This document shows positions 53,668 to 62,776 of a stretch of 64,000 nucleotides of DNA, in pieces. The stretch's first letter is position 1. Each line of letters starts with the position of its first letter. The notes beneath the pieces are model-generated. The model ran no database searches and was not told the DNA's origin. It saw only the letters and a list, made by a program, of their open reading frames with translations. Source of the DNA: an uncultured Agathobaculum sp. GTDB lineage: Bacteria > Bacillota > Clostridia > Oscillospirales > Butyricicoccaceae. Where the stretch lies: assembly GCF_944380985.1 (NCBI RefSeq), contig NZ_CALWJJ010000003.1:124001-188000 (forward strand). The letters run 5' to 3'. Made by a program: the position numbers and the translations under genes.

Positions 53668-55038
53668 TTATTGCACCAGCATAGAGCCAACTTCATTGAT
53701 ATTACCCGCGCCCATGGTCAGCACCAGATCATTTGGCCCAGCAGTCTGCTTCAAATAAGCCGCAATTTGCTCAAATGTATCAAAAGCAATGGCGCCCGGC
53801 ACTTCCTGCGCTAGATCAGACGAGCTGATGCCAATGGTGTTCTGTTCACGCGCTGCATAGATTGGCGCAAGAACCGCCTGATCGCACAGTTTGAGCGCTT
53901 TTACAAATTCGTCAAAAAGCGCCTTGGTGCGAGTATAGGTATGCGGCTGAAACGCGCACAGAATACGGTCAAACCCCATCTCGCGTGCGGTTGTCAGCGT
54001 AGCCTCCATCTCGCTTGGATGATGTGCATAATCATCCACAACAGTTGCGCCGTTCTCCATTTTTCCGATAAGCTGAAAGCGCCGGGACGATCCGGTAAAC
54101 TGATTAAGCCCTTTCTCTGCCGCCGCGCCGGATACGCCGAGAAACTCCGCCGCGGCGCAGCAGGCCAGCGCGTTGAGCATGTTGTGCCGTCCGGGCACGG
54201 ACAGAGAGACATGCGCGTATTCTTTCCCACAAATCAGAACGGTAAAGCGGTAGTATCCGTTTTCATCTCGAATATCAGCGGCGCGCACATCCACATGAGC
54301 GCCAAGGCCGAACGTGCGGATGGTGCGATCCATGCCCTCCACACAGCGCATAGCATTCGGATCATCGCCGTTAACGACGACAAGACCGGTCGTAGGCGTT
54401 AGCTCTGCAAACGAGTGGAACGAGTAAATTATATCATCCAGATCCTTAAAAAAGTCCAGGTGATCCTCTTCCACGTTTAGTATAACGGCCATCGTTGGCG
54501 CAAACTGCAAAAAAGAATTGCAGTATTCGCAGCTTTCTGCCACAAAACAACCTTTCGCACCGATGCGCAGTGTGCCGCCGATTGCCGGCAGATTGCTGCC
54601 CACCATGACAGTCGGGTCAAGCCCTGCCTCAATTGTAATAAGCGTCATCATCGAGGTTGAGGTAGTTTTGCCATGCGTTCCTGCAAGACAGACGACATGC
54701 TCATAATCGCGCATCAAGTGCCCCCATGCCTCAGCGCGCTCCATCACTGGAATTGCAAGATCGCGGGCTCGCGCGATTTCCGGGTTATCATCATGCACCG
54801 CAGCAGTACGGACGACTAGCGACGCGCCCTCCACATTTTCCGCCTGATGCCCATAGGCAATTTTTGCGCCTAACGTTTCCAGACGCACGGTAGCGGCGCT
54901 CTTTGTCCGATCTGATCCGGATACCGGCACATCCATGCTGAGCAACAGCTCACCGAGCGCGCTCATGGACACGCCGCCGATACCAACCAAGTGAATCCGC
55001 ACTTTTTTTTCGATATAGGGCTTGATTGACAAAGCCAT
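53668..55038 (-). CDS. murC: UDP-N-acetylmuramate--L-alanine ligase
   Basis: The 456-residue enzyme adds L-alanine to UDP-MurNAc in peptidoglycan precursor synthesis. It shows HLVGIGGVSMSALGELL (residues 16-32), the ATP loop GTHGKTTSTSMM (near 119), EEDHLDFF near 187, and DDYAHHPSE near 338. Length is normal. Upstream, a perfect TATAAT (55095-55100, minus strand) is a likely -10 box. Confidence 0.97.
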   Translation of the reverse strand: MALSIKPYIEKKVRIHLVGIGGVSMSALGELLLSMDVPVSGSDRTKSAATVRLETLGAKIAYGHQAENVEGASLVVRTAAVHDDNPEIARARDLAIPVMERAEAWGHLMRDYEHVVCLAGTHGKTTSTSMMTLITIEAGLDPTVMVGSNLPAIGGTLRIGAKGCFVAESCEYCNSFLQFAPTMAVILNVEEDHLDFFKDLDDIIYSFHSFAELTPTTGLVVVNGDDPNAMRCVEGMDRTIRTFGLGAHVDVRAADIRDENGYYRFTVLICGKEYAHVSLSVPGRHNMLNALACCAAAEFLGVSGAAAEKGLNQFTGSSRRFQLIGKMENGATVVDDYAHHPSEMEATLTTAREMGFDRILCAFQPHTYTRTKALFDEFVKALKLCDQAVLAPIYAAREQNTIGISSSDLAQEVPGAIAFDTFEQIAAYLKQTAGPNDLVLTMGAGNINEVGSMLVQ

Positions 55039-55170
55039 ATTGCTATGCCTCCCGCTTCCTTTATGTTATCTCTCCATATGCATATGCCTGGTATATTATA
55101 GTACAGATTTGTCAAAATTAAAATAGTCAAAGACAATTTTATGTTGGCAATCAGAGAAAAGGAGTGCATT

Positions 55171-55431
55171 ATGGAAATCACAGACATTAAATTCCGTCAT
55201 GTGGAGCCAGACGGTAAGCTGCGCGCACTGGTTTCTGTCACGTTTGATGGAGTTCTTGCCGTGCATGACATCAAAATCATCAGCGGCCATGACCGCCTGT
55301 TTCTCGCTATGCCGTCACGTCGTATGCCAGACGGCCACTTCCGTGATATTGCGCATCCTGTTGGCAACACGCTGCGCGATGAGCTGGAAACAGAGGTACT
55401 AAACGCCTACCGTACTACTTTTTTAACTTAA
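55171..55431 (+). CDS. spoVG: Septation/sporulation protein SpoVG
   Basis: The 86-residue protein begins MEITDIKFRHV and contains FDGVLAVHDIKII and FLAMPSRRMPDGHFRDIAHP, all diagnostic of SpoVG. It is an RNA/DNA-binding regulator that affects asymmetric septation and many post-transcriptional targets. The ATG at 55171 has AAAGGAG six bases upstream. It is divergent from murC. Confidence 0.96.
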   Translation: MEITDIKFRHVEPDGKLRALVSVTFDGVLAVHDIKIISGHDRLFLAMPSRRMPDGHFRDIAHPVGNTLRDELETEVLNAYRTTFLT

Positions 55432-55457
55432 CGCACCTGCTCCCCTGTTGGAATGAT

Positions 55458-55486
55458 TTGCATTTTGCCTCGCCTTAAGATAAAAT
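55458..55486 (+). promoter_or_regulatory. Promoter of the glycosyltransferase gene
   Basis: TTGCAT (55458-55463), a 17-base spacer and TAAAAT (55481-55486) lie just before the AGAGAGGGG ribosome site. Confidence 0.6.
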
Positions 55487-55514
55487 ATCTCTTGTAAAAA
55501 GAGAGGGGCTTGAT

Positions 55515-56645
55515 ATGAGAGTATTGATTTTATCCGTCACGGCAGGCTATGGGCACCACGCAACCGCCAAAGCTGTAGGCGACCTACTGATAAGCCGCGG
55601 CGCCGAGGTGCACACGCTCGATGTATACGCCTATATCAGCAATATGATCAAAACAACGATCGACAAGGGCTATCTGTTTTCTTCTAAGCATATGCAGACG
55701 CTGTATCGTCTAGTTTATCAGCTCGCCGAGAACAACGGCGCAAGTTATTTTTCCTCAGCGCCCAGCATCATCAATATCATTAATGCGCTCGGCGCGTCTA
55801 AATTTGCTAAGGTGCTGGCTGCCTATACGCCGGATGTGATCGTATGCACGCATGTTTTTGCAGCACAGATGGTGGACGAGCTGAAAAAGCGCAAAAAACT
55901 TGACGACATTCAAACGATCGGCATTGTTACCGACTATACCCTCCATCCATATTGGGAGGATGTGCCGCGCGTGCAGCACATTGTAACGGCAAGCGAACTG
56001 CTTACCTATCGCTGTGTCAAGCGCGGCATTCCCGCCGATCGCATTCTGCCGTTTGGTATACCGGTACATCCCAAATTCAATCAGCCCCTCGAGCGTCGCC
56101 TGGCGGCGGCGGAGCTTGGTATCGATCCCACCATGCGCACATTACTGCTCATGGGCGGCAGCATGGGACACGCAGACCATGTCAAAACGCTTGAAGCGCT
56201 TACACAGACTGGGCTGCCGCTTCAGCTTTTGGTGGTCTGTGGCAACAATGCAAAAATGAAAACCAGGGTAGAGCGATTTGCCGCTAGATATGATGGCGAC
56301 TGCGTTATCAAGCCATATGGTTTTGTAGACAATGTTGAGGTAATGATGAGCGCCGCAGACTGCATCATTTCCAAGCCCGGCGGCCTTACGGTTTCCGAAG
56401 CGCTCGCCAAAAATCTGCCCATGCTGCTGGTCGATCCCATCCCAGGACACGAGGAGCGCAATGTCGATTTTCTGGTCAATAATGGTATGGCAGCACTCGT
56501 CACCAAAAACTTTCCAATCGACGAGGCGGTATACGAGCTATTCGGCAATCCCGTGCGTTTGCAAACCGTGCGCCAGACCATGCAAGCCGTCGCTCACCCC
56601 GATGCAACCGAACGTTTGGTAGCTTTCATCCTCGGTCAAAACTGA
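55515..56645 (+). CDS. MGDG synthase/UgtP-family glycosyltransferase
   Basis: The 376-residue protein is a GT-B fold enzyme of family GT28. The N-terminal acceptor domain starts with ILSVTAGYGHHATAKAV, and the C-terminal donor domain carries LLMGGSMG near 210 and SKPGGLTVSEALAKNLPMLL near 290, followed by PGHEERN. Relatives add glucose or galactose to diacylglycerol to make membrane glycolipids and lipoteichoic-acid anchors. The MurG-like split is also consistent, but MGDG synthase-type N-terminus is clearer. Confidence 0.88.
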   Translation: MRVLILSVTAGYGHHATAKAVGDLLISRGAEVHTLDVYAYISNMIKTTIDKGYLFSSKHMQTLYRLVYQLAENNGASYFSSAPSIINIINALGASKFAKVLAAYTPDVIVCTHVFAAQMVDELKKRKKLDDIQTIGIVTDYTLHPYWEDVPRVQHIVTASELLTYRCVKRGIPADRILPFGIPVHPKFNQPLERRLAAAELGIDPTMRTLLLMGGSMGHADHVKTLEALTQTGLPLQLLVVCGNNAKMKTRVERFAARYDGDCVIKPYGFVDNVEVMMSAADCIISKPGGLTVSEALAKNLPMLLVDPIPGHEERNVDFLVNNGMAALVTKNFPIDEAVYELFGNPVRLQTVRQTMQAVAHPDATERLVAFILGQN

Positions 56646-56653
56646 TACGAACA

Positions 56654-56685
56654 AAAAAGTCGGGCATTATCCCGACTTTTTCTAT
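56654..56685. terminator. Bidirectional terminator between the glycosyltransferase and thiY
   Basis: AAAAAGTCGGG and CCCGACTTTTT pair around CATTAT with T runs on both strands, placed between convergent genes. It would close the thiamine operon as well. Confidence 0.88.
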
Positions 56686-57707
56686 TAATACGCGATTGTA
56701 GCCATGACATCAGACACCGCAGGTTTTACCGAAATCAAACCCTCATCATACATCCAATCGATATTCTGCTGCCAACACTGCGCAGTCTGGCTGAGGAAAG
56801 GCGCATCTGCAGTCTCCATCAGCGGCAGCAGTGTTGCACAGGACTGCTGCTCAACCTCCGGGTCAAGTGGAAAGTTCGATGCATCCTGATTATCCAACAA
56901 TACCTGCAACACCTCATCGGTGCTGCTCTGAAAATCACGGAATCCCTTTTCGCAGGCGCGCAAAAATCCTGCAAGCGCCTCTGGCTCCTCGGCTATCATG
57001 GTATCGCTGGCGAGAAATACGCCCTCATAGTACTGCGGCACGCCGAAATCATCCGGAAAAAAGTAATTGACCGAAAAGCCCTCTTTCTCCATCTGCGGCA
57101 CCTCGTGATTGACAAGACATCCGATCGTCGCGTCAACATTGCCGGTCACCATCGAGCTCATCAGGTCAAAGCCCACGTCGATCATCTCAACGCTCGAAGG
57201 ATCTGCACCACTGTATTCCATAATGCTGTGAACAAGCGCCTCAGACAGCTCTGTGCCCGCATAGCCGATTGTTTTTCCCGAAAGATCGGCAGGCTCGGTG
57301 ATATTCTCTTCCTCCAGCGACAGGATGATATTAAGCGGCGCCTGAACAACCGCGCCGATCGATTTGACCGGCACACCCTGCTCCGCGCGTGCCTGGATAA
57401 CATCCTGCTGATAATAGAGACCGATGTCTGCCCGTCCGGCTGCCACCATACTCATGGCGTCATTTACACCAGCGGGCGGCTGGATATTGACATGCAGACC
57501 TTCCTCAGCAAAGTAACCGGCCTGATCAGCCTGGTACAGAAATGCATGTAGTGCATTCGGATACCAGTCAAGCACAACGGTCAGCTCACGCAGCGTGCCA
57601 TCCTCCGCCGTATCGGCGCTTTCATTGCCTTGCGTGCTCTGTTCGGCAGAGCATCCAGTAAGCAGCATAACGCCTACCGCAAAAAGGGCAAACATTTTTC
57701 TTTTCAT
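56685..57707 (-). CDS. thiY: Thiamine-pyrimidine ABC transporter substrate-binding lipoprotein
   Basis: The 340-residue protein has a lipoprotein signal with lipobox LLTGC (cysteine near residue 18) and an NMT1/ThiY-type periplasmic-binding fold with VVLDWYPNALHAFLYQADQAGYFAEEGL and QPPAGVNDAMSMVAAGRADIG. ThiY proteins bind formylaminopyrimidine or HMP. It is last in the TPP-riboswitch operon, after its permease and ATPase. ATG at 57707 has GGAG upstream; the longer frame is not supported. Confidence 0.9.
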   Translation of the reverse strand: MKRKMFALFAVGVMLLTGCSAEQSTQGNESADTAEDGTLRELTVVLDWYPNALHAFLYQADQAGYFAEEGLHVNIQPPAGVNDAMSMVAAGRADIGLYYQQDVIQARAEQGVPVKSIGAVVQAPLNIILSLEEENITEPADLSGKTIGYAGTELSEALVHSIMEYSGADPSSVEMIDVGFDLMSSMVTGNVDATIGCLVNHEVPQMEKEGFSVNYFFPDDFGVPQYYEGVFLASDTMIAEEPEALAGFLRACEKGFRDFQSSTDEVLQVLLDNQDASNFPLDPEVEQQSCATLLPLMETADAPFLSQTAQCWQQNIDWMYDEGLISVKPAVSDVMATIAY

Positions 57708-57736
57708 CTGTATATTCTGCTCCTTTCCTTTGTTTC

Positions 57737-58486
57737 TTATAGGCTTGCTCGCCATTTAATAAGCCTTCTCTCAACCCATGATACAGCTGCAACCGCGATC
57801 ATCGCGACCGCACTCAGCAGAACGATTGGCGCAAACACGCCCGCACCATCCAGCTGCGTCATCATGCGCCGGCTGAAATAGCCAAGTCCAGCTTGCGCGC
57901 CCAGCCATTCACCGATTGCCGCGCCGATAATAGCCAGTGGTATGGTCATTTTAATAGCTGAGAAAAAATAAGGCAGTGTAGCGGGTAGCTTAAGCTTTAG
58001 AAATATCTCGCGCTTTCCCGCACCAAAAGTTCGCAGCATGTCGATCATGTCGCTCTTTGCCGAGCGAAAGCCATCAAACACAGTGATTGTGATGGGGAAA
58101 AAGGCAATCAGCACAGTCACAAACACCTTGCTCCAAATCGAATAGCCGAACCACAGCACAAAAAGCGGCGCGAGCGCAGTCGTTGGTATTGTTTGTGAGG
58201 CGACAACGAGTGGATACAGCATTTTTTCCGCCGTCGTGCTCCAGTCCATCACCACTGCAAGCAGCAAACCCAGCGCAATTGAGATCGCAAGACCAATACC
58301 GGTACACTGCAGCGTTGCTGGTAGATGTGCGGTCAGTAGCGGACCGCGCAGTTCCCATAGTCGTACAACAATCTGTATAGGCGACGGCAGAATGTAGGCT
58401 GCATTCATACCCATTGCACCCGCCTGCCATATGCCAAGCAGGATAAACAGCAAAATGAGTGCAGATAAGTTGGCATTCTTTCTCAT
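57737..58486 (-). CDS. thiX: Thiamine-pyrimidine ABC transporter permease
   Basis: The 249-residue protein has six predicted membrane helices and the EAA loop typical of permeases (FGAGKREIFLKLKLPATLPYFF, about residues 155-176). It belongs to the nitrate/taurine/thiamine-pyrimidine permease group. Its ATG overlaps the thiZ stop (ATGA). Confidence 0.9.
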   Translation of the reverse strand: MRKNANLSALILLFILLGIWQAGAMGMNAAYILPSPIQIVVRLWELRGPLLTAHLPATLQCTGIGLAISIALGLLLAVVMDWSTTAEKMLYPLVVASQTIPTTALAPLFVLWFGYSIWSKVFVTVLIAFFPITITVFDGFRSAKSDMIDMLRTFGAGKREIFLKLKLPATLPYFFSAIKMTIPLAIIGAAIGEWLGAQAGLGYFSRRMMTQLDGAGVFAPIVLLSAVAMIAVAAVSWVERRLIKWRASL

Positions 58487-59238
58487 GTGTTTACCTCCCG
58501 CCGTAATAAATCGATCAGGTTTTCACGCAACGCAAGCATGTTGGGTTCTGTCAGACAAGCGCGCGTGCGCGGAAACGGTGCGGGAACTGTAAATGAGACC
58601 AGACGGTGAATCGGCATCTGCTCCACAACCAGTACACGGCTGGACAGAAAAATCGCTTCCTCAACATCGTGTGTAATAAATAGCACAGTTTTGTGGTCGC
58701 GCCCCCATTGATCGAGCAGCCATTCTTGCATACCAATGCGCGTTAGAAAATCAAGTGCGGAAAAAGGTTCATCGAGCAGCAGTAGCTCCGAGCCGGTCAA
58801 TAGCGTACGGGCGAAAGCCACGCGCTGCCGCATGCCACCTGACAACTCGTCAGGCCGTTTATCGCCCCAGCCGGAAAGTCCAATATGTTTAAGCGTCTCT
58901 GCGACACGCTTGTCCATCTCGGCACGGCTTATGCCGCCCTGGATCTCCATCGGCAGGCGCAAATTTCCCGCCACCGTGCGCCACGGAAATAGCAGATCAC
59001 GCTGCGGCATATAGCCGCAGTAACCGCGCCGTCCGTCGATTCGCACGCCGTCGACCAGAATTTCACCGCTCTTTCGTGTTAAAAGCTGACTAATTAGACG
59101 GAAAATCGTAGATTTACCGCAGCCAGATGGCCCGATCAGTGAGACAAATTCGCCCCTGCCAATATTAAATGATAGCCCGTCGATGATGTCAAAGTCCTCA
59201 CTATCATACTGAAATGCTACATTTTTAAACGAAAGCAT
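58483..59238 (-). CDS. thiZ: Thiamine-pyrimidine ABC transporter ATPase
   Basis: The 251-residue ATPase has Walker A GPSGCGKST (near 36), signature LSGGMRQRVAFAR (near 132), Walker B LLLLDEPFSALD (near 153), and the switch histidine in FITHDVEEA. It is translationally coupled to thiX. It lies 4 bases after tenA. Confidence 0.93.
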   Translation of the reverse strand: MLSFKNVAFQYDSEDFDIIDGLSFNIGRGEFVSLIGPSGCGKSTIFRLISQLLTRKSGEILVDGVRIDGRRGYCGYMPQRDLLFPWRTVAGNLRLPMEIQGGISRAEMDKRVAETLKHIGLSGWGDKRPDELSGGMRQRVAFARTLLTGSELLLLDEPFSALDFLTRIGMQEWLLDQWGRDHKTVLFITHDVEEAIFLSSRVLVVEQMPIHRLVSFTVPAPFPRTRACLTEPNMLALRENLIDLLRREVNT

Positions 59239-59241
59239 TGC

Positions 59242-59913
59242 TCACATCGCCTCGTTCCACGCCATATCCCAGAACAACGCCTCAAAGCGCGAGCAGTCGA
59301 TAAAAATATCTGTTAATCGCGCAAGCTGAGGCTCGGTATAGTCAGCTGCGAGACACTCCATCAGGCCGACAAGTCGTGTGTTTTCCGCCGCATACGCATC
59401 GCTGGCGTAGCTTTTGATCCATTCACCGTAAAAATCGTGCTGTTCAGCGTCTGGATGATGGGTGACGATCCATTTTGCAATATACTCATAGCTGAGCGCG
59501 CAGGAGAGAACGGCGGCCATAATTTCGGCCGGGCCTTGCTCGGCCGAAACCGCGCGCATATACGCGGTGTAGGACTGATTAACAAGCGATGGCTTGACCG
59601 CCTCCGCCTGCGCCTTAGTGATGCCAAGCCGCTTCATATAGGCACGGTGGGTTTCCATCTCGCCATTTAAGATGCTCGCAACATAGAAAGCGAATACCTG
59701 CATTGCGTCAGGTGCACGCGACTTGACCACGCCCTGCGCGAATACTCTGGCGTAATCGAACAGATACAGATAGTCCTGCAACAGATAAAAACGGAATTTT
59801 TGCACAGCAAGGCTGCCGTCCGCAATTCCCTGCACAAAAGGATGGGTCAGATAGCCTTCCCAAATCGTGCGAGAGGCGGCGAGCAGTCGCTCGGTCGTTT
59901 GGTTTTTTTTCAA
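59242..59913 (-). CDS. tenA: Thiaminase II / aminopyrimidine aminohydrolase TenA
   Basis: The 223-residue enzyme converts aminopyrimidine products of thiamine breakdown to HMP. It has the nucleophile cysteine in VLSCALSYEYIAKW (near 135) and a late glutamate in CSRFEALFWDMAW (near 207), as in TenA. Start is TTG behind a GGGGG site. Its position between thiM and the thiXYZ transporter fits salvage of degraded thiamine imported by ThiY. Confidence 0.93.
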   Translation of the reverse strand: MKKNQTTERLLAASRTIWEGYLTHPFVQGIADGSLAVQKFRFYLLQDYLYLFDYARVFAQGVVKSRAPDAMQVFAFYVASILNGEMETHRAYMKRLGITKAQAEAVKPSLVNQSYTAYMRAVSAEQGPAEIMAAVLSCALSYEYIAKWIVTHHPDAEQHDFYGEWIKSYASDAYAAENTRLVGLMECLAADYTEPQLARLTDIFIDCSRFEALFWDMAWNEAM

Positions 59914-59981
59914 GGTGGTACCCCCAATGAATTTGTTTGAGCTGGCGGCCTGCGGCCGGCAACGCTTGTTGGTTTATATGC

Positions 59982-60809
59982 TTATAAAAATTCGATGTGC
60001 AGCTGATCTGCCAGCTCCTCGGCTGACAGCAGGCTGACTGCATCAATCAGGCGTGTACGGAAGGAGGCGGTGCCCTCCATTCCTTCACGCACACGCCGCT
60101 CGGCTATTGTGCCGCATACTTTCATCACCCCCGATGCTGCTGTAACGGCTTCAAATATCTGATTCGGATTTGCCCCGCAGTAAGTTGCAGTCAGCGAAGT
60201 CAGCATGCAGCCCGTGCCGGTGATACGGCTCATAAGTGTGCTGCCGCCGCGAAGCACTGCGGTCCTCTCCCCGTCGGACACAAGATCGATCGCCCCGCTG
60301 AGCAGCACGACTGCATGCGTATTCCGGCTAAAGGCCGCAAGAAAAGCAGCGGACTGCATCAAATTTCCCTCGGTCACGCGGTCAGGCTCAGCGACCTCGA
60401 CGCCCGCTGCGCGCGCCTCCCCTACTGCGAGTGCATGAATTTCAGAGGCGTTTCCGCGGATAACTGTAACCAATCTATCTGCCAACAGGCGGCTGCACAT
60501 TTCGCTGCGCAGGCGACTTGCGCCCGCAGCAACTGGATCGAGCACAACCGGATGGCACAGCCGTTTTGCTTCACGGGCGGCAAGCAGCATGGCCTCTTGT
60601 GCGCGAAGCGCGCCCATATTTAGTGCAAGCGATGCGCTGTGCGCAGTAATTTCTCCGACCTCACGCTCATCCTGCGCCATAATAGCAGTTCCACCCGAGG
60701 CAAGAATGATATTGGCGCAGTCATTGGCTGTAATAATATTTGTAATCGAGTGGACAAGCGGATGACTTTCCGCTGTCCTTTGAACGACCCGCCGAATCGC
60801 GTCTTTCAC
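59982..60809 (-). CDS. thiM: Hydroxyethylthiazole kinase
   Basis: The 275-residue kinase phosphorylates the thiazole alcohol for thiamine salvage. It shows HSITNIITANDCANIILASGG-type N-terminal residues (near 20-40), NMGAL near 65, VLDPVAAGASRLR near 92, and the anion hole ITGTGCMLTS near 190-199. GTG start overlaps the thiW stop by GTGA. Confidence 0.95.
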   Translation of the reverse strand: MKDAIRRVVQRTAESHPLVHSITNIITANDCANIILASGGTAIMAQDEREVGEITAHSASLALNMGALRAQEAMLLAAREAKRLCHPVVLDPVAAGASRLRSEMCSRLLADRLVTVIRGNASEIHALAVGEARAAGVEVAEPDRVTEGNLMQSAAFLAAFSRNTHAVVLLSGAIDLVSDGERTAVLRGGSTLMSRITGTGCMLTSLTATYCGANPNQIFEAVTAASGVMKVCGTIAERRVREGMEGTASFRTRLIDAVSLLSAEELADQLHIEFL

Positions 60810-61315
60810 CGCAGCGCCCCCTCCAGCGTGCTAAATGTATTGGTTCGTTTGAGCGCCACCAGAACGAAAACTGAGATCGCCGCGCCCACGACGGTCGACA
60901 CCAGAAAAGACGGCACAAATGTAAATAGCGCGGCAGTAGCATTGTTCATCAGCGTTGCCGCAATCGGATAGGAGGCCATGCCGCCAAGCACGCCTGTGCC
61001 AAACACCTCGCCCACATAGGCCACCGGCAGTTTGGGACAAGCCTTATACAAAAGGCCACACAGCAGTGCGCCAATCATCGAGCCGGGAAACGCCAGCAGG
61101 CTGCCCAATCCCAATAGATTGCGTAAAAGTGATGCTGCAAAGCCCATGCCAAGGGCATACCATGGGCCAAGTAGCACAGCTGCCAGTACGTTTACCATGT
61201 GCTGCACAGGCGAGCACTTTGCACCCAGCACCGGAATGGAAAACAAACTGCCTACCACGGCAACTGCGACAAGCAGTCCGGCAACGGTTAGTTTACGGAT
61301 GGATTTGTAGCTCAT
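60806..61315 (-). CDS. thiW: Thiazole ECF transporter S component ThiW
   Basis: The 169-residue membrane protein has about five helices and the ThiW-type pattern (SIPVLGAKCSPVQHMVNVLAAVLLGPWYAL). ThiW is the predicted thiazole-specific ECF substrate subunit, usually found beside thiM and under TPP control, as here. It would use the shared ECF energising module encoded elsewhere. Confidence 0.9.
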   Translation of the reverse strand: MSYKSIRKLTVAGLLVAVAVVGSLFSIPVLGAKCSPVQHMVNVLAAVLLGPWYALGMGFAASLLRNLLGLGSLLAFPGSMIGALLCGLLYKACPKLPVAYVGEVFGTGVLGGMASYPIAATLMNNATAALFTFVPSFLVSTVVGAAISVFVLVALKRTNTFSTLEGALR

Positions 61316-61321
61316 TTAGGT

Positions 61322-62113
61322 TCACTCCTTGGAAAACATATGGTAAAAATGGTTAAGCGGACCACATCCATGCCCAAGGCCGGGTGCGTGCCGGATCGCA
61401 TCGGTTACATACGCTTTGGCGCGCTTAACCGCCTCTGGCACGGCGCACCCAAGCGCCAGATTAGACGCGATGGCTGAGGATAGTGTGCAGCCCGTTCCAT
61501 GCGTGCTGCTGGTGTCGACCCGACCGATCTGATAGCGGTGAAAAATACTGCCATCATACAGTACATCCACCGCGTCCGCCATATTTTTGCCGCCTTTGAT
61601 CAATACATTTCCACCGCTCTTGGCATGAATGCGGCGCGCGGCCTCTTCCATATCCGTAGGGCTTAAAATCGTCATATCTGCGAGATGCTGCGCCTCCGGG
61701 ATGTTGGGGGTAAGTACTTCTGCCAGCGGCAAAACCAGGTCGACCAGCGCGCTAACCGATTGCGGCGCCATGAGTGCGTCGCCGTTTTTGGCAAACATTA
61801 CCGGGTCAAGCACAATGTGCGGCGGTCGGTAACGGCGCAGCCTACCTGCGACTGCGCGCATACAATCCGGCGATGACAACATGCCGATCTTGACTGCATC
61901 CGGCACAATGTCTTCAAATACCGCATCGATTTGCTCCTCAATCATTTTCGGACTGATGTCCTGAATATCTATCACACGGACCGTGTTCTCGGCAACGACC
62001 GAGACAATCACGCTCATGCCGAACACTCCGTGTGCCGCCATGGTCTTAAGATCAGCCTGAATGCCGGCGCCGCCTGAGCAGTCAGACCCCGCGATGGTAA
62101 GCACCTTTTTCAT
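61322..62113 (-). CDS. thiD: Hydroxymethylpyrimidine (phosphate) kinase
   Basis: The 263-residue kinase makes HMP-PP for thiamine phosphate synthesis. It has TIAGSDCSGGAGIQADLKT, VLDPVMFAKNGDAL near 105, and SSTHGTGCTLSSAIASNL near 208. The start with AAGGAGC upstream is used; an in-frame extension to 62209 runs through the riboswitch terminator and is not real. First gene of the TPP-riboswitch operon. A paralogue lies at 32.6 kb. No thiE is present in the window. Confidence 0.96.
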   Translation of the reverse strand: MKKVLTIAGSDCSGGAGIQADLKTMAAHGVFGMSVIVSVVAENTVRVIDIQDISPKMIEEQIDAVFEDIVPDAVKIGMLSSPDCMRAVAGRLRRYRPPHIVLDPVMFAKNGDALMAPQSVSALVDLVLPLAEVLTPNIPEAQHLADMTILSPTDMEEAARRIHAKSGGNVLIKGGKNMADAVDVLYDGSIFHRYQIGRVDTSSTHGTGCTLSSAIASNLALGCAVPEAVKRAKAYVTDAIRHAPGLGHGCGPLNHFYHMFSKE

Positions 62114-62145
62114 AGTCTGCTCCTTCCTTTCATTTATTCTGAAAC

Positions 62146-62176
62146 TAAAAGAGGACATCCTGTTGGATGTCCTCTG
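62146..62176 (-). terminator. Terminator of the TPP riboswitch platform
   Basis: AGAGGACATCC and GGATGTCCTCT pair around AACA and are followed on the minus strand by TTTTAG. It lies between the aptamer and the thiD ribosome site. Confidence 0.85.
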
Positions 62177-62217
62177 TATGCGTCCTCTTCCAGCGCATTT
62201 ACGCTGCAATCATTTTT

Positions 62218-62300
62218 CGCATCCCTACGTTGGCATTATCCAAATCAGGTAAGGTCGAGGTTACAAACCTCCTCTCAGCCTCTTACAGAAGCTCCCTTGC
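62218..62300 (-). promoter_or_regulatory. TPP riboswitch (THI box) of the thiamine salvage operon
   Basis: On the minus strand the aptamer shows GGGAGCTTC, AGAGGCTGAGAGGAG, the ACCTCGACCTTACCTGAT segment and GGATAATGCCAACGTAGGGA, matching the TPP consensus (CTGAGA, ACCTGAT, GGATAATGCC, CGTAGGGA). A terminator at 62146-62176 indicates transcriptional off control by TPP of the seven genes downstream. Confidence 0.97.
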
Positions 62301-62306
62301 AAGCAT

Positions 62307-62335
62307 AGGTTAGCATTTTGTATGCTTCTTGTCAA
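62307..62335 (-). promoter_or_regulatory. Promoter of the thiamine operon
   Basis: Perfect TTGACA (62330-62335), a 17-base spacer and a weaker TAACCT (62307-62312) precede the TPP aptamer on the minus strand. Confidence 0.55.
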
Positions 62336-62354
62336 GTGTATCCATCGCTCCATA

Positions 62355-62394
62355 TGCAATGCAGCGAACCCATTTTACTTCGGTCCGCTGCATT
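62355..62394. terminator. Hairpin after the HPr gene
   Basis: ATGCAGCGAACC and GGTCCGCTGCAT pair imperfectly, with a T run on the plus-strand side. It lies just after the HPr stop, but on the minus strand no U tract follows, so its terminator role is uncertain. Confidence 0.4.
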
Positions 62395-62398
62395 TTTA

Positions 62399-62656
62399 TT
62401 ACAAATTCTCGGCAAAAAATAATTGCATAGCCCGGGTGGCGGCGTCCTCGTCCGCCCCCTCAACTGTTACTGTCAGCGTATCACCGCATTTGACACCAAG
62501 CCCCATCACACTCATCATGCGCGTCGCGTCCGCCGATTTATCGCCCTTTTGCAGCATAATTTTGCTTTCATGCTGCTTGGCCTCTTTTACCAGTAAACCT
62601 GCAGGGCGAGCATGGATGCCCACCGGATCGGTAATGACGTACTCAAACTGCTTCAT
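62399..62656 (-). CDS. HPr-family phosphocarrier protein
   Basis: The 85-residue protein has the active-site histidine in GIHARPAG (near residue 15) and the regulatory serine region RMMSVMGLGV (serine near 48), as in HPr of the phosphotransferase system. The residues around the serine differ from the usual KSLMSVLALGI pattern. It may be the general HPr or a catabolite-repression variant. It follows a decayed PRD antiterminator, a type of protein controlled by HPr. Confidence 0.9.
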   Translation of the reverse strand: MKQFEYVITDPVGIHARPAGLLVKEAKQHESKIMLQKGDKSADATRMMSVMGLGVKCGDTLTVTVEGADEDAATRAMQLFFAENL

Positions 62657-62776
62657 CTTGAAAACTCCTTTTCAATCTAGATCCTCGCCATTCGTCGCGA
62701 TGACCGTTTGATACCAGTAAAACGATTTCTTCTTTATGCGGGCGATGCGGAAATCATCGTTGATCGAGCTATCAGG

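Noticed and set aside
61322..62209. Upstream-extended start for thiD at 62209
   Set aside because: The extension crosses the riboswitch terminator. The ATG at 62113 has a strong ribosome site and gives the standard N-terminus.
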